Shown in pieces: positions 7,697 through 15,190 of a DNA stretch of 19,812 nucleotides. The notes below the pieces were generated by a model. It ran no database searches and was not told the origin of the DNA. It was given only the letters and a program-made list of their open reading frames with translations. The stretch is taken from positions 38,045 through 57,856 of the forward strand of contig DGHT01000033.1 of assembly GCA_002392765.1 (NCBI GenBank). The letters are read 5' to 3'. The first letter of the stretch is position 1. Every line of letters starts with the position of its first letter. The translations under genes were made by a program, and so were the position numbers. The DNA comes from Verrucomicrobia bacterium UBA3841. Its GTDB lineage: Bacteria; Verrucomicrobiota; Kiritimatiellia; RFP12; UBA1067.

Positions 7697-9158
7697 CACC
7701 AATATTTTCATAACATTAGAGACGCCTGGAGTAGTTTTGCCAGAAACGTTCTCGGATATGGTTCGTTTCGCTCGCGAACTTCATTATGACATTTTTTATC
7801 ATCCTGCACAAATTGAAGACTTAAAACGAGACAAAAATGACACGCGACGAACGGCGCAATTGTCCCGATTAAGGCAGTATCCTGCACTCGATAATCCTCC
7901 TTCCATAACAGATTCGGAATTAAAGGCTTTAGGGTGGAGGCAGAATAACGATCATGACAGAGTTGACAATCTCCTGTTATTTGCGCTAAAGCGTGGTGCC
8001 GTATCTTTTTTGGTCACAGAGGATAGAGACGTCCACAGGAAAGCATCTTCTTCCGGTTTGTCGGATCGCGTTTTCTTTGTCGAGGATTTTCTTGCATATT
8101 TGCGAAATGCAAAAGGAAGTGTCGGCACAACGGCAGCTGCATATGATCAAGTCGAGTGTAAGTATCTGTACGAGATTGATATTGAAAATGTATTCTTCAA
8201 TTCACTTCGCAAAGGATATGATGGATTTAACGACTGGTATCGCAAGAGTTCGGAACAAGACAGGCAGGCTTGGATAATTCACTCTGAAAACACTATTAGA
8301 GCGCTGTGTGTGTTCAAAGAGGAATTCAATGAGAGGGTCACTTCGTCTGATGAGATTTTGCGCGGCAAAATACTGAAACTTTGCACATTCAAAGTCGCCG
8401 ACCTCGGTAAAAAATATGGAGAACGCTTGTTGTTCGTTGCATTCAATCATGCAGTAAAGACAAATTGTGATTATGTCTATCTGCAAGTCCACGAAGAAGA
8501 TCACGGATACCTTCTATCGTTGCTCACAGATTTTGGCTTTGCAAAGTTTGGCGAATACAATGACGACGCAACCTATGTAAAGGACATGCGCGTTGGCGTC
8601 CGCAAGGGATCTGTCGATAGAAATGATTATGTTCAGTATGCAATAGCACATTATCCGCACGTCATAGATGAGGGTGTAAAAAAGTATATTGTCCCTATCA
8701 GGCCATCTTATCACGATTTACTTTTCCCAGACAAAAAACCATACCAAGATTTGTTTCAGAGTGATTTATCGAGCGAATCCAACGCCATAAAAAAAGCGTA
8801 TTTGTGCAAGAGTCCTATTAAAGACATTCGCCCAGGAGACTTGCTCTTTTTCTACCGCTCAAAGGATGAACATCGGATATGCAGTGTAGGTGTCGCTGAA
8901 AAGATACGGAGATTTTCGGATGCCGATGATTTGATTGGATTTGTTTCAAAGAGAACTGTATATACACACGATGAGATGCGGAAATTCACCAGTCGCGGAG
9001 AAGTGTTGGCTATTTTGTTTCGACTGATTCGGTACTTGAAATCCCCCGTTGAGAAAAAAACTCTTACCGACAGAGGTGTAAAGGGTCAGATACAAACTAT
9101 ACGCGAAATGCCTGAAAGCGTATATCGTGAACTCTTCAAAAAGGATGTTGGCATATGA
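7680..9158 (+). CDS. PIN-GNAT-EVE/ASCH-like fusion protein
   Basis: Three regions can be told apart in 492 residues. Residues 1-145 are a PIN-type RNase with the expected acids: FDTNIF (D6), E46, HDRVDN (D93/D96) and VTEDRD (D115/D117). Residues about 165-305 resemble a GNAT fold, with AFNHAVKTNCDYVYLQV and LLTDFGFAKFGEYNDDATYV typical of its end. Residues about 335-492 look like an EVE/ASCH-type PUA domain (YIVPIRPSYHDLLF, IRPGDLLFFYRSKDEHRICSVG-type strand pair). PIN domains cut RNA; PUA-type domains bind RNA or modified bases. AGGAGG precedes ATG 7680. Its stop overlaps the next start as ATGA. The PIN call is firm; the GNAT and EVE calls come from pattern only. A tRNA- or modified-RNA-directed effector is the likely role. 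Confidence 0.75.
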   Translation: MKVLFDTNIFITLETPGVVLPETFSDMVRFARELHYDIFYHPAQIEDLKRDKNDTRRTAQLSRLRQYPALDNPPSITDSELKALGWRQNNDHDRVDNLLLFALKRGAVSFLVTEDRDVHRKASSSGLSDRVFFVEDFLAYLRNAKGSVGTTAAAYDQVECKYLYEIDIENVFFNSLRKGYDGFNDWYRKSSEQDRQAWIIHSENTIRALCVFKEEFNERVTSSDEILRGKILKLCTFKVADLGKKYGERLLFVAFNHAVKTNCDYVYLQVHEEDHGYLLSLLTDFGFAKFGEYNDDATYVKDMRVGVRKGSVDRNDYVQYAIAHYPHVIDEGVKKYIVPIRPSYHDLLFPDKKPYQDLFQSDLSSESNAIKKAYLCKSPIKDIRPGDLLFFYRSKDEHRICSVGVAEKIRRFSDADDLIGFVSKRTVYTHDEMRKFTSRGEVLAILFRLIRYLKSPVEKKTLTDRGVKGQIQTIREMPESVYRELFKKDVGI

Positions 9159-10153
9159 TGGTTTTACTTTCAGTTAAGAAAAAATATTGCGACTTGATAA
9201 TGCAAGGCACCAAGCAGTTTGAGTTCAGGAAACGACTGCCAAGCGGACTCCAGAAAGGAGATCAAGTCGCGCTATATTGCACACAGCCGACTTCGATGGT
9301 CGTTGCATGTGTGGACGTTGCTGATGTAATTCAAGCCACACCACAAACGCTCTGGAAGAGAACTAGTTTTGCGGCCGGAATCACGCATAAGTATTTTTCT
9401 GAGTATTTTTATGCTTCGCATTCGGCAAATGCTATTCAGATAGGAGAAATACACAAGCTGAAGAAGCCTTTGTCTCTTTTGTCAATTCGTGGGAATGCGA
9501 CACCTCCACAGTCCTTTTTATATTTGTCAGATGAAGAAGCTGCAAAGGTAAGAGCAAATGCTATTGTCGTTAAGCGAAATATTACGGTGTTTATCGGTGG
9601 TGTTCATGGTGTCGGTAAAACGACGTTCCTCGATGGGGTGCTAAAGCCGCTTGGATTTGCGACTTTTTCAGCGAGCGACTTAATCAAGCGACATAAACAG
9701 ATGATACGTAAAGATAAGACAGTATCTGACATCGCTGGGAATCGGAAAGATTTGATCGTCGAATCGTCGAAAGAAGCTGCAAGACATAGACTATATGCGT
9801 TGGACGGTCACTTTACGCTTTTATCAAGCGAAAGAGAAGTGCAGCCCATTCCAATAGAAGTGTTTGCTTCACTTAAGCCGGATTGCATGATTTTATTGTT
9901 GGATTCCTGCGAACAAATCCAGATGCGCTTGATGGCACGAGATGGCACAAAGTGGTCAAAGGCTCTCATAAATTCGTTTCTGAGGGAAGAAGAACGTCAA
10001 GCGACAAAAGTAGCGGCGAGCCTTAAGATACCATTGTTCAGAGTGCCGGAAACAAACACTTTGAGCTTGATGCGCATCAAAGCCTTCATTGGCGATGTGA
10101 TACAAAACAAGTTCAACGCATCGATAAATATCAAGTCAAGGGAGTTGTCCTGA
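9155..10153 (+). CDS. ASCH domain fused to a P-loop kinase-like ATPase
   Basis: Residues 1-115 form an ASCH/PUA-like domain: MVLLSVKKKYCDLIMQGTK, FEFRKR (22-27, the usual acidic-basic signature), GDQVALYCTQP, and an IRG turn at 111-113. From about residue 142 a small P-loop nucleotide-kinase fold follows: Walker A GGVHGVGKTT (148-157), FSASDLIK, ALDGHFTLL as a Walker-B-like strand, ILLLDSCEQIQMRLMARD, and a lid rich in Arg/Glu (LREEERQATKVA). This second half resembles stand-alone adenylate-kinase-like ATPases that open with GVHGVGKT. Substrate is unknown; a nucleotide or an RNA end are both possible. Start and stop overlap both neighbours (ATGA and TGATG). Confidence 0.8.
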   Translation: MMVLLSVKKKYCDLIMQGTKQFEFRKRLPSGLQKGDQVALYCTQPTSMVVACVDVADVIQATPQTLWKRTSFAAGITHKYFSEYFYASHSANAIQIGEIHKLKKPLSLLSIRGNATPPQSFLYLSDEEAAKVRANAIVVKRNITVFIGGVHGVGKTTFLDGVLKPLGFATFSASDLIKRHKQMIRKDKTVSDIAGNRKDLIVESSKEAARHRLYALDGHFTLLSSEREVQPIPIEVFASLKPDCMILLLDSCEQIQMRLMARDGTKWSKALINSFLREEERQATKVAASLKIPLFRVPETNTLSLMRIKAFIGDVIQNKFNASINIKSRELS

Positions 10154-11601
10154 TGCCAACAGTTTCAAATTCTGATGATAAGAGCAAAGGACGCATCACT
10201 CATCCTAAAGTGTTCGTTTCCTACTCTTGGACGAATAAAGGCCGTGCAATCGCACTTGCAGATCGGTTAATATCGAATGGCGTACAAGTTGTCATCGATG
10301 TATATGATTTGAAAGAAGGCATGGACAAGTATGCCTTTATGCAGAAGATTGTAGATGATGATTCCATAGAGAAGGTACTTATTCTCTGTGATAAAGCGTA
10401 CAGGGATAAGGCCAACAAATTCAAGGGTGGAGTTGGCGATGAGGCAATGATAATTTCTCCGGAAATATATGGGAAGGTTGACCAGCAAAAGTTCATCCCA
10501 ATCGTTCTGGAAAATGAAGACGGCAAACCTTGTCTTCCAACTTTTGCAAAATCCCGTATCTATATAGATTTCAGTGATCGGCAGAACGAAGCAAATGCTT
10601 TTGAGCAGCTTGTTCGTAATCTGTGGGGAATGCCGGATAGGCGGAGACCAGAACTTGGGGAACGACCGTCATGGTTGGATGGCGAGTCCGTCGACACCAT
10701 GATGTTGCAAGATCAGATTCGCACATTGGATGATGTTATCCGTGTCGCTCCAGATCCAGATTCAATACTTCATAGATCTGCATTTGAATTTACGAGCGTC
10801 TTGAACAAAATATCGAAAAACGGCAATCCCGATTTTAATTTGGTAAATGCCATCAAGGATACGGAGCCTGTCCGTAACTGCTATATTGATCTAGTGGAAC
10901 GGTTGATTCAAGTTGATGGGGTTTCCGGTGAACATATTGGATCGCTTATTGAAGCCATCTACAATGGAATCGTCTGTCATGATTTTGAGGTTTCAGAATG
11001 CTTCCACTTTTTCTTTTGGGACATATTCATATGTACGGCGGCGTTGCTTCTGTGTTACGAGAAATACGGATGTCTCCATCAGCTTCTTGACCGTACATAT
11101 TTCCTTAGAGACATAATCGGATCGAATAATGATCCCCGGGCATACTCTTTTTCGCGCTTCCGCCAACACATACGCAATCTTGAGGGGTACTATAAGCAGC
11201 AAATTAATCCTCGGTTGGTTTCTTTGGCGGCTGATATGCTGACCAAAAGAGAGCATGGACAATGCATAACAATGCGAAATCTTGTTGTTGCAGACACGAC
11301 TCTAGCGCATCTTGCGATGCTGTATGGTAAAGCGGACTTCACATGGTTCCCCGCGTTAGCGCCATATTCTGATTATGCGGGATATGGTTTGATGTGGGAA
11401 AGACTCCCGTCAATGGCATTCTGCCGTAAGCTATTCCCTTTGTTCGGTGTACAATCTCTTGAAGCGTTCAAGGTGTCCATAAAGGGAATGTCGGACGCAT
11501 GGAATGCCGCAGAAGGAATCCAACGGTCGAGTATTTGGTTCGGTGGTATACGGCCAGTATTGGCCAGAGGCGATTTCGAGAAAATAGGAACGTTGCCATG
11601 A
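10153..11601 (+). CDS. SEFIR/TIR-domain protein
   Basis: The N-terminal 165 residues are a SEFIR/TIR-type domain: KVFVSYSW (residues 19-26), ALADRLISNGVQVVIDVYDL (35-53), VLILCDKAYRDKA, GGVGDEAMIIS with Glu97 where bacterial TIR NADases carry the catalytic Glu, KFIPIVLEN, and RIYIDFSD. Bacterial domains of this class act as immune signal or NAD+-cleaving effectors in abortive infection. The remaining 310 residues are helical and unassigned, with aromatic-rich stretches (CFHFFFWDIFICTAALLLCY) that could be buried or membrane-facing; this half may sense the trigger. It starts on the previous stop (TGATG), and a 28-codon ORF starts on its own stop. Catalytic activity is inferred from Glu97 only. 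Confidence 0.8.
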   Translation: MPTVSNSDDKSKGRITHPKVFVSYSWTNKGRAIALADRLISNGVQVVIDVYDLKEGMDKYAFMQKIVDDDSIEKVLILCDKAYRDKANKFKGGVGDEAMIISPEIYGKVDQQKFIPIVLENEDGKPCLPTFAKSRIYIDFSDRQNEANAFEQLVRNLWGMPDRRRPELGERPSWLDGESVDTMMLQDQIRTLDDVIRVAPDPDSILHRSAFEFTSVLNKISKNGNPDFNLVNAIKDTEPVRNCYIDLVERLIQVDGVSGEHIGSLIEAIYNGIVCHDFEVSECFHFFFWDIFICTAALLLCYEKYGCLHQLLDRTYFLRDIIGSNNDPRAYSFSRFRQHIRNLEGYYKQQINPRLVSLAADMLTKREHGQCITMRNLVVADTTLAHLAMLYGKADFTWFPALAPYSDYAGYGLMWERLPSMAFCRKLFPLFGVQSLEAFKVSIKGMSDAWNAAEGIQRSSIWFGGIRPVLARGDFEKIGTLP

Positions 11602-11684
11602 TGGTCGCCATAACAAATTCAATCGAATGTATTGTGATTCGCAGAACCACAGTAGACGACGAAATTAGGGTCGTCGAAAATTAG
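11598..11684 (+). CDS. Possible 28-residue coupled small protein
   Basis: ATG 11598 overlaps the SEFIR/TIR stop as ATGATG, and the frame runs to TAG 11682-11684, coding for 28 residues with the strand-like core NSIECIVIRRTT and an acidic end. The TAG lies within the ribosome binding site (AGGAG, 11683-11687) of the next gene, so translation could pass straight on. A hairpin CGACGA/TCGTCG falls in its 3' part. It may be a true small gene, a leader peptide or the remnant of a longer gene; no family is recognisable. Confidence 0.3.
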   Translation: MMVAITNSIECIVIRRTTVDDEIRVVEN

Positions 11685-11696
11685 GAGACTTGCTAG

Positions 11697-12164
11697 ATGA
11701 TTGTCAATGCCTTTACTTGTACCGGAGCATACGCCGTCCTGATCATGTCGGGACTAAAGCGTGTGGAGAACCGCAGTTGTCTGCCAGTTCCGGCGAGGGG
11801 GCGTTGCGCGATGAGCGTTTCCAAGAAATTCTGCCGAAAGGAATACGAGAACCTTGTCGTTTGGTTGGCGGAACATTGCGATCCATCCGCATTTGCACAG
11901 CTTCTCAAATGGGACGAGGTGAAATCGTGGCCGGGCTGTCTCGTCGGCACGATGGATTACGATGCGATGGATCGTGCCCCCGGCAACATCGCCCTTGCCC
12001 ACGAATGCCGCATCTGGAACGAGGGCTATTCCAACTGGTGGATTCTCTCCGACATCCGTCGTCTGCCCGCGCCCATCTCCTGTCGCGGCAATGTCGGAAT
12101 GTGGCAGTTGCCGGAAGAGTTGATTACCGCAGTCTCAATGTCGAAGAACGGAGGCGAGAGATGA
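11697..12164 (+). CDS. Stand-alone ASCH/PUA-like protein
   Basis: The 155-residue protein fits the ASCH fold: a start with MIVNAFTCTGAYAVLIMSG, the acidic/basic signature GLKRVENRSCLPVP (22-35), the RGRCAMSVSKKF strand where family members read R-G-x-hydrophobic-A-ho-S, an insert holding paired acids (CDPSAFAQLLKWDEV), and the late strands WWILSDIRRLPAPISCRGN. The closing GMWQLPEEL is also typical. ASCH domains bind RNA or modified nucleosides, and a few hydrolyse them. AGGAG precedes ATG 11697 by nine bases; the stop overlaps the next start as ATGA. The DNA looks clearly more GC-rich than the genes on both sides, so it may have been added separately. Confidence 0.7.
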   Translation: MIVNAFTCTGAYAVLIMSGLKRVENRSCLPVPARGRCAMSVSKKFCRKEYENLVVWLAEHCDPSAFAQLLKWDEVKSWPGCLVGTMDYDAMDRAPGNIALAHECRIWNEGYSNWWILSDIRRLPAPISCRGNVGMWQLPEELITAVSMSKNGGER

Positions 12165-13051
12165 TAAATCTATCTCCGAGAACATTGAACGTGCTCGTAC
12201 ATTACGTAAATGAGGCCCCTGTCTATAGAAGCGGCCCTATGCTGGTGCAGTTGTTTAATTCGGTAGGATTTCATGATACATATGGGGCGGGATTTCCATC
12301 CAGATCGACATACACGCAAACTCATCTTGAGCAGATAAACGGGCGCTCTGAACTTGAAAAGATTATTCGCACCGTTTTCTCGCCACGCGAGTTTGGAACT
12401 AGCGAGAAATTCACCGCGGGCATAACGGCCTTTAACAATGAGTTGCAATTTGATGGATGGAACATCTTTTGGGATAACAACTTGAGCGACATCTCGTTTA
12501 AGCGGGCCAAACCGTCTTTTTCAATTGACAATGCCAAAGCGAACGAGAATGTCGTAGAAACGGAAGATGATTTTCTCAAAAAGGAATTCGCTGAAATTTC
12601 GTTTAATGGTTTGTTGCCGATTCCTGGCGTCCAGAACATTGTCGAAGAACGACTTGATGAGTTAAAAAGATGCTTGAATGTAAACGCTCCGCTTTCTGCA
12701 ATCTTCCTTACAGGTAGCATTCTTGAAGCGGTCTTGCTGTCAATTGCCACATCAAATGCAAGTATGTTTTGCAAAGCTCGCGCAGCGCAAAAAGACTCAC
12801 ATGGGAATGTAAAACAGATTACAGATTGGCGGCTGGAATCTTTGATCAATGTTGCAAAGGAACTTGGCTATCTCAAGGAGGACGTTCACAAGTTCTGTCA
12901 TGTTGTTAGAGATTTCAGAAATTACATACATCCCTTTGAACAGAATGCGCGGCAATTTTCTCCAGACATCAACACGGCCAAAATCTGCTTGCAAGTACTC
13001 AAAGGTGCGATAGCACAGATTAATGCCAAATTGAAAGGAGGTGGCAAATGA
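12161..13051 (+). CDS. HEPN/abortive-infection-like protein
   Basis: The 296-residue protein has an N-terminal half without a family I recognise (1-150, with FSPREFGTSEKF and DGWNIFWDN). Its C-terminal half (about 155-290) looks like the helical Abi_C/AbiJ-like, HEPN-type domain. ERLDELKRCL and FLTGSILEAVLLSI resemble the conserved helix of that group. VVRDFRNYIHP holds the HEPN catalytic signature RxxxxxxH (R250, H257). HEPN domains with this motif are metal-independent RNases in toxin-antitoxin and abortive-infection systems. ATG 12161 follows GGAGG (12150-12154) and overlaps the ASCH stop, while its own stop overlaps the RapZ-like start. Cleavage activity is inferred. Confidence 0.65.
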   Translation: MINLSPRTLNVLVHYVNEAPVYRSGPMLVQLFNSVGFHDTYGAGFPSRSTYTQTHLEQINGRSELEKIIRTVFSPREFGTSEKFTAGITAFNNELQFDGWNIFWDNNLSDISFKRAKPSFSIDNAKANENVVETEDDFLKKEFAEISFNGLLPIPGVQNIVEERLDELKRCLNVNAPLSAIFLTGSILEAVLLSIATSNASMFCKARAAQKDSHGNVKQITDWRLESLINVAKELGYLKEDVHKFCHVVRDFRNYIHPFEQNARQFSPDINTAKICLQVLKGAIAQINAKLKGGGK

Positions 13052-13467
13052 AGGTCACAATTCTATCGTTCTCCTTTAAGCGCGGCTTGCCGAAGGATGC
13101 GACAGGCAACGGTGGTGGCTTTGTGTTTGACTGCCGGGCGATGCCTAATCCTTTCTGGGATGAAAACCTGCGAGGCTACACGGGACGCGACAAGCCCGTC
13201 TGTGACTTCTTCGCCCGTTTCCCAGGGTCGGTCGAGCCGTTCCTTGAGGCGACCGAGACGCTTGTCCGCCAATCAATAGAGCAATACAAGCGGGATGGCC
13301 GCGATCACCTACAGGTAGCTTTCGGCTGCACTGGTGGGCAGCACCGCTCCGTGTATTTCGCCGAGCGCATGGCGGAGCGATTGTCTGGCATTGATGGCGT
13401 TGAAATTGAAGTTGTGCACGTAGCAATGCAATGTTTGAGATGGGAGGAAATCAATGACAGTCAATAA
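13048..13467 (+). CDS. Stand-alone RapZ C-terminal domain protein
   Basis: The 139-residue protein matches only the C-terminal half of RapZ, the RNA-binding adapter that presents small RNA GlmZ to RNase E in E. coli. Landmarks are LSFSFKRGLPKDA (6-18), FVFDCRAMPNPFWDENLRGY (25-44), TGRDKPVCDFF, and VAFGCTGGQHRSVYFAERMA (90-109), which corresponds to the E. coli GCTGGKHRSVYLAERL stretch. The N-terminal kinase-like half of RapZ (about 150 residues) is absent. It sits between a HEPN protein and an unknown basic protein with overlapping ends on both sides. As a free domain it may guide RNA to a nuclease of this operon; this is inference. The DNA looks GC-richer than its neighbours. Confidence 0.88.
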   Translation: MKVTILSFSFKRGLPKDATGNGGGFVFDCRAMPNPFWDENLRGYTGRDKPVCDFFARFPGSVEPFLEATETLVRQSIEQYKRDGRDHLQVAFGCTGGQHRSVYFAERMAERLSGIDGVEIEVVHVAMQCLRWEEINDSQ

Positions 13468-14113
13468 ACAAAACAAGCTAAAGAAAAGTCGAAAGAAGCG
13501 TATCGATGCGAGCGAGTCTATCCAGCATTTGACAAGGTCAATACAATTGCTTTCTCGTGCCGACAGAGAGTTGCGCGATGTGGCAAAGCGACTGTCTTTT
13601 GCCACCGAAGATGTGCAATCAGAGATGGCAGCTCATGTAATCAGTAGAATTGGTGAGGCTTATGCTACACTAGAAGAGTTGCAGTACGAATTTTTGAAGG
13701 CGGTTCAGACATCACCAAGAAGGGATTGTTTTCCTCAAGAAGAACGTATTTTATCTCAAAACCTGAAAATGCCGAAGAGCTTGATTGCTAGGCCGAGGGA
13801 AAGACGAAGAAGGAACGGACTGAAACCTAAAGGGTGGAAGCCAAAGCCAACCAGTGAAGAAGAACGACAGAAATATATTGAATGGTTGAATAGTTACCTC
13901 AACCCGCAGAGGTATGAGGAAAAGATTCGGTCTGATGAGCGCGCACAGATAGAACGATATTATATGGAGAATTTTGGACTTAACCCATTGATATTTACGA
14001 TGGCCGAGGCTTGCGGAGAAAGGCGATTGATAGTTCAATATGTCGCGAAAGAAAAGAAATGGACTTGTAAAGTAAAGTCGTTTGAAACCATGATGAAAAA
14101 AAACGGGAGTTGA
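13454..14113 (+). CDS. Basic protein of unknown function
   Basis: I do not recognise this 219-residue protein. The N-terminus is strongly basic (NKQNKLKKSRKKR, residues 4-16), followed by helices rich in Arg and Glu (SIQLLSRADRELRDVAKRLS, then HVISRIGEAYATLEELQYEF). The middle is basic and Pro-rich (SLIARPRERRRRNGLKPKG to WKPKPTSEEER). The C-terminal part is mixed (IERYYMENFGLNPLIFTMAE, then QYVAKEKKWTCKVKSF). The charge pattern suggests nucleic-acid binding. It starts 14 bases before the RapZ-like stop, with GGAGG just upstream, so it belongs to the same transcript. It ends seven bases before the Fic start. Confidence 0.75.
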   Translation: MTVNKQNKLKKSRKKRIDASESIQHLTRSIQLLSRADRELRDVAKRLSFATEDVQSEMAAHVISRIGEAYATLEELQYEFLKAVQTSPRRDCFPQEERILSQNLKMPKSLIARPRERRRRNGLKPKGWKPKPTSEEERQKYIEWLNSYLNPQRYEEKIRSDERAQIERYYMENFGLNPLIFTMAEACGERRLIVQYVAKEKKWTCKVKSFETMMKKNGS

Positions 14114-14119
14114 AAGGAA

Positions 14120-15136
14120 ATGAAACCCGCCCCCTACATTCCCCCGTACAAGGTGAGCGGCAAGGCGATGAATCTGATCGCCGAGATTGCCGCAGCCATC
14201 GAACGGTACAGAATCATCCTCGAAGGCCCGGACGGCGTCCGGCTTCGCAAGATCAATCACATTCGCACGATTCGCGGCACAACGGCCATCGAGGGCAACA
14301 CTCTCACCGAGGAGCAGATAACGGCCATCCTCGCCGGCAAGCGCGTAGCTGGGTCGCAGCGCGAGATAGACGAGATCAAGGGCGCACACGCAGCCTACGA
14401 GGCGATAGAGTCGTTCAATCCGTATTTCATCGACGATCTCCTCAAGGCGCACGGATTGATGACGAAAGGACTCGTCGACCGCCCCGGCAAGTTCCGGAAC
14501 TGCAATGTGGGCGTGATGGATGGTGCTGGAAACGTCGTCCACATGGCTCCGCCTTTCGCCAACGTCCCCTCGCTCGTGAAAGACCTCTTCGCATGGCTTG
14601 CGGACAGCGAAGACCCCGTGCTGGTCAAGAGCTGCGTGTTCCACTACGAGTTCGAGTTCGTCCATCCGTTTCCGGACGGCAACGGACGCACCGGTCGACT
14701 CTGGCAGACCGCGCTTCTCGGCTCCTGGCGCAACGAGTTCTACGGTGCGCCTGTCGAGAACATCGTCTGGGCGCACCAGCAGGAATACTACCAGGCAATC
14801 CGCGCCTCAACCGCCGCCGGCGAGTGCGGGCCGTTCATCGATTTCATGCTCGACAAGATTCTGCGGACGCTCAAGGCCAAGGGCAAGGCGTACGAGATTG
14901 CCGCCGCAGAGACTGACAAGAAAACTAACAAGAAAACTATCGAGAAAACTAACAAGAAAACTGACCAGAAAATCATCTCGATTATGAAGTCGATGCCGGA
15001 TGTCACGTTGGCGGAACTGGCTAATGCGACGGGACTTTCCGTGGCTGGCGTAAGATGGAACATCCGCAAGCTGAAAGACGCCAACCTCATCCGCCGCGTC
15101 GGCCCGGACAAAGGTGGACATTGGGAGGTAGTCTGA
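14120..15136 (+). CDS. Fic family AMPylase with C-terminal winged helix
   Basis: The 338-residue protein has the full Fic motif HPFPDGNGRTGR (residues 182-193), with the catalytic His and the D-G-N-G-R needed to transfer AMP from ATP. An N-terminal inhibitory motif TxxxEG is in TTAIEGN (54-60, Glu58), so this is a class II Fic held off by its own helix. An ATP-side flap strand fits residues 125-142. Residues 286-338 read as a winged helix (TLAELANATGLSVAGVRWNI, recognition helix, then IRRVGP wing), as in other Fic-HTH proteins that act on host targets or regulate themselves. Between them lies a 12-base tandem repeat region (265-284). It is the last intact gene of the + strand string and looks more GC-rich than 13454-14113. 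Confidence 0.92.
   Translation: MKPAPYIPPYKVSGKAMNLIAEIAAAIERYRIILEGPDGVRLRKINHIRTIRGTTAIEGNTLTEEQITAILAGKRVAGSQREIDEIKGAHAAYEAIESFNPYFIDDLLKAHGLMTKGLVDRPGKFRNCNVGVMDGAGNVVHMAPPFANVPSLVKDLFAWLADSEDPVLVKSCVFHYEFEFVHPFPDGNGRTGRLWQTALLGSWRNEFYGAPVENIVWAHQQEYYQAIRASTAAGECGPFIDFMLDKILRTLKAKGKAYEIAAAETDKKTNKKTIEKTNKKTDQKIISIMKSMPDVTLAELANATGLSVAGVRWNIRKLKDANLIRRVGPDKGGHWEVV
14912..14971 (+). repeat. In-frame 12-base tandem repeat in the Fic gene
   Basis: Five units of 12 bases, close to ACTAACAAGAAA, code for TDKK, TNKK, TIEK, TNKK and TDQK in the linker between the Fic domain and the winged helix. Unit number can change by slippage without breaking the frame and would alter linker length. Confidence 0.85.
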
Positions 15137-15190
15137 CCCGCCGCGTGGGGCGACACTCTGGGCCGCTGGCCGTGTTGTCTCACTTGGGAT

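Noticed and set aside
11690..12160. Upstream extension of the HEPN-like frame through the ASCH gene
   Set aside because: The extension overlaps the whole ASCH gene, is Arg/Ser/Cys-rich like an off-frame translation, and ATG 12161 has GGAGG and the usual ATGA overlap.
13751..14776. 341-codon open frame on the - strand
   Set aside because: It runs antisense across the end of the unknown basic gene and the start of the clear Fic gene, crosses their boundary, and resembles no family.
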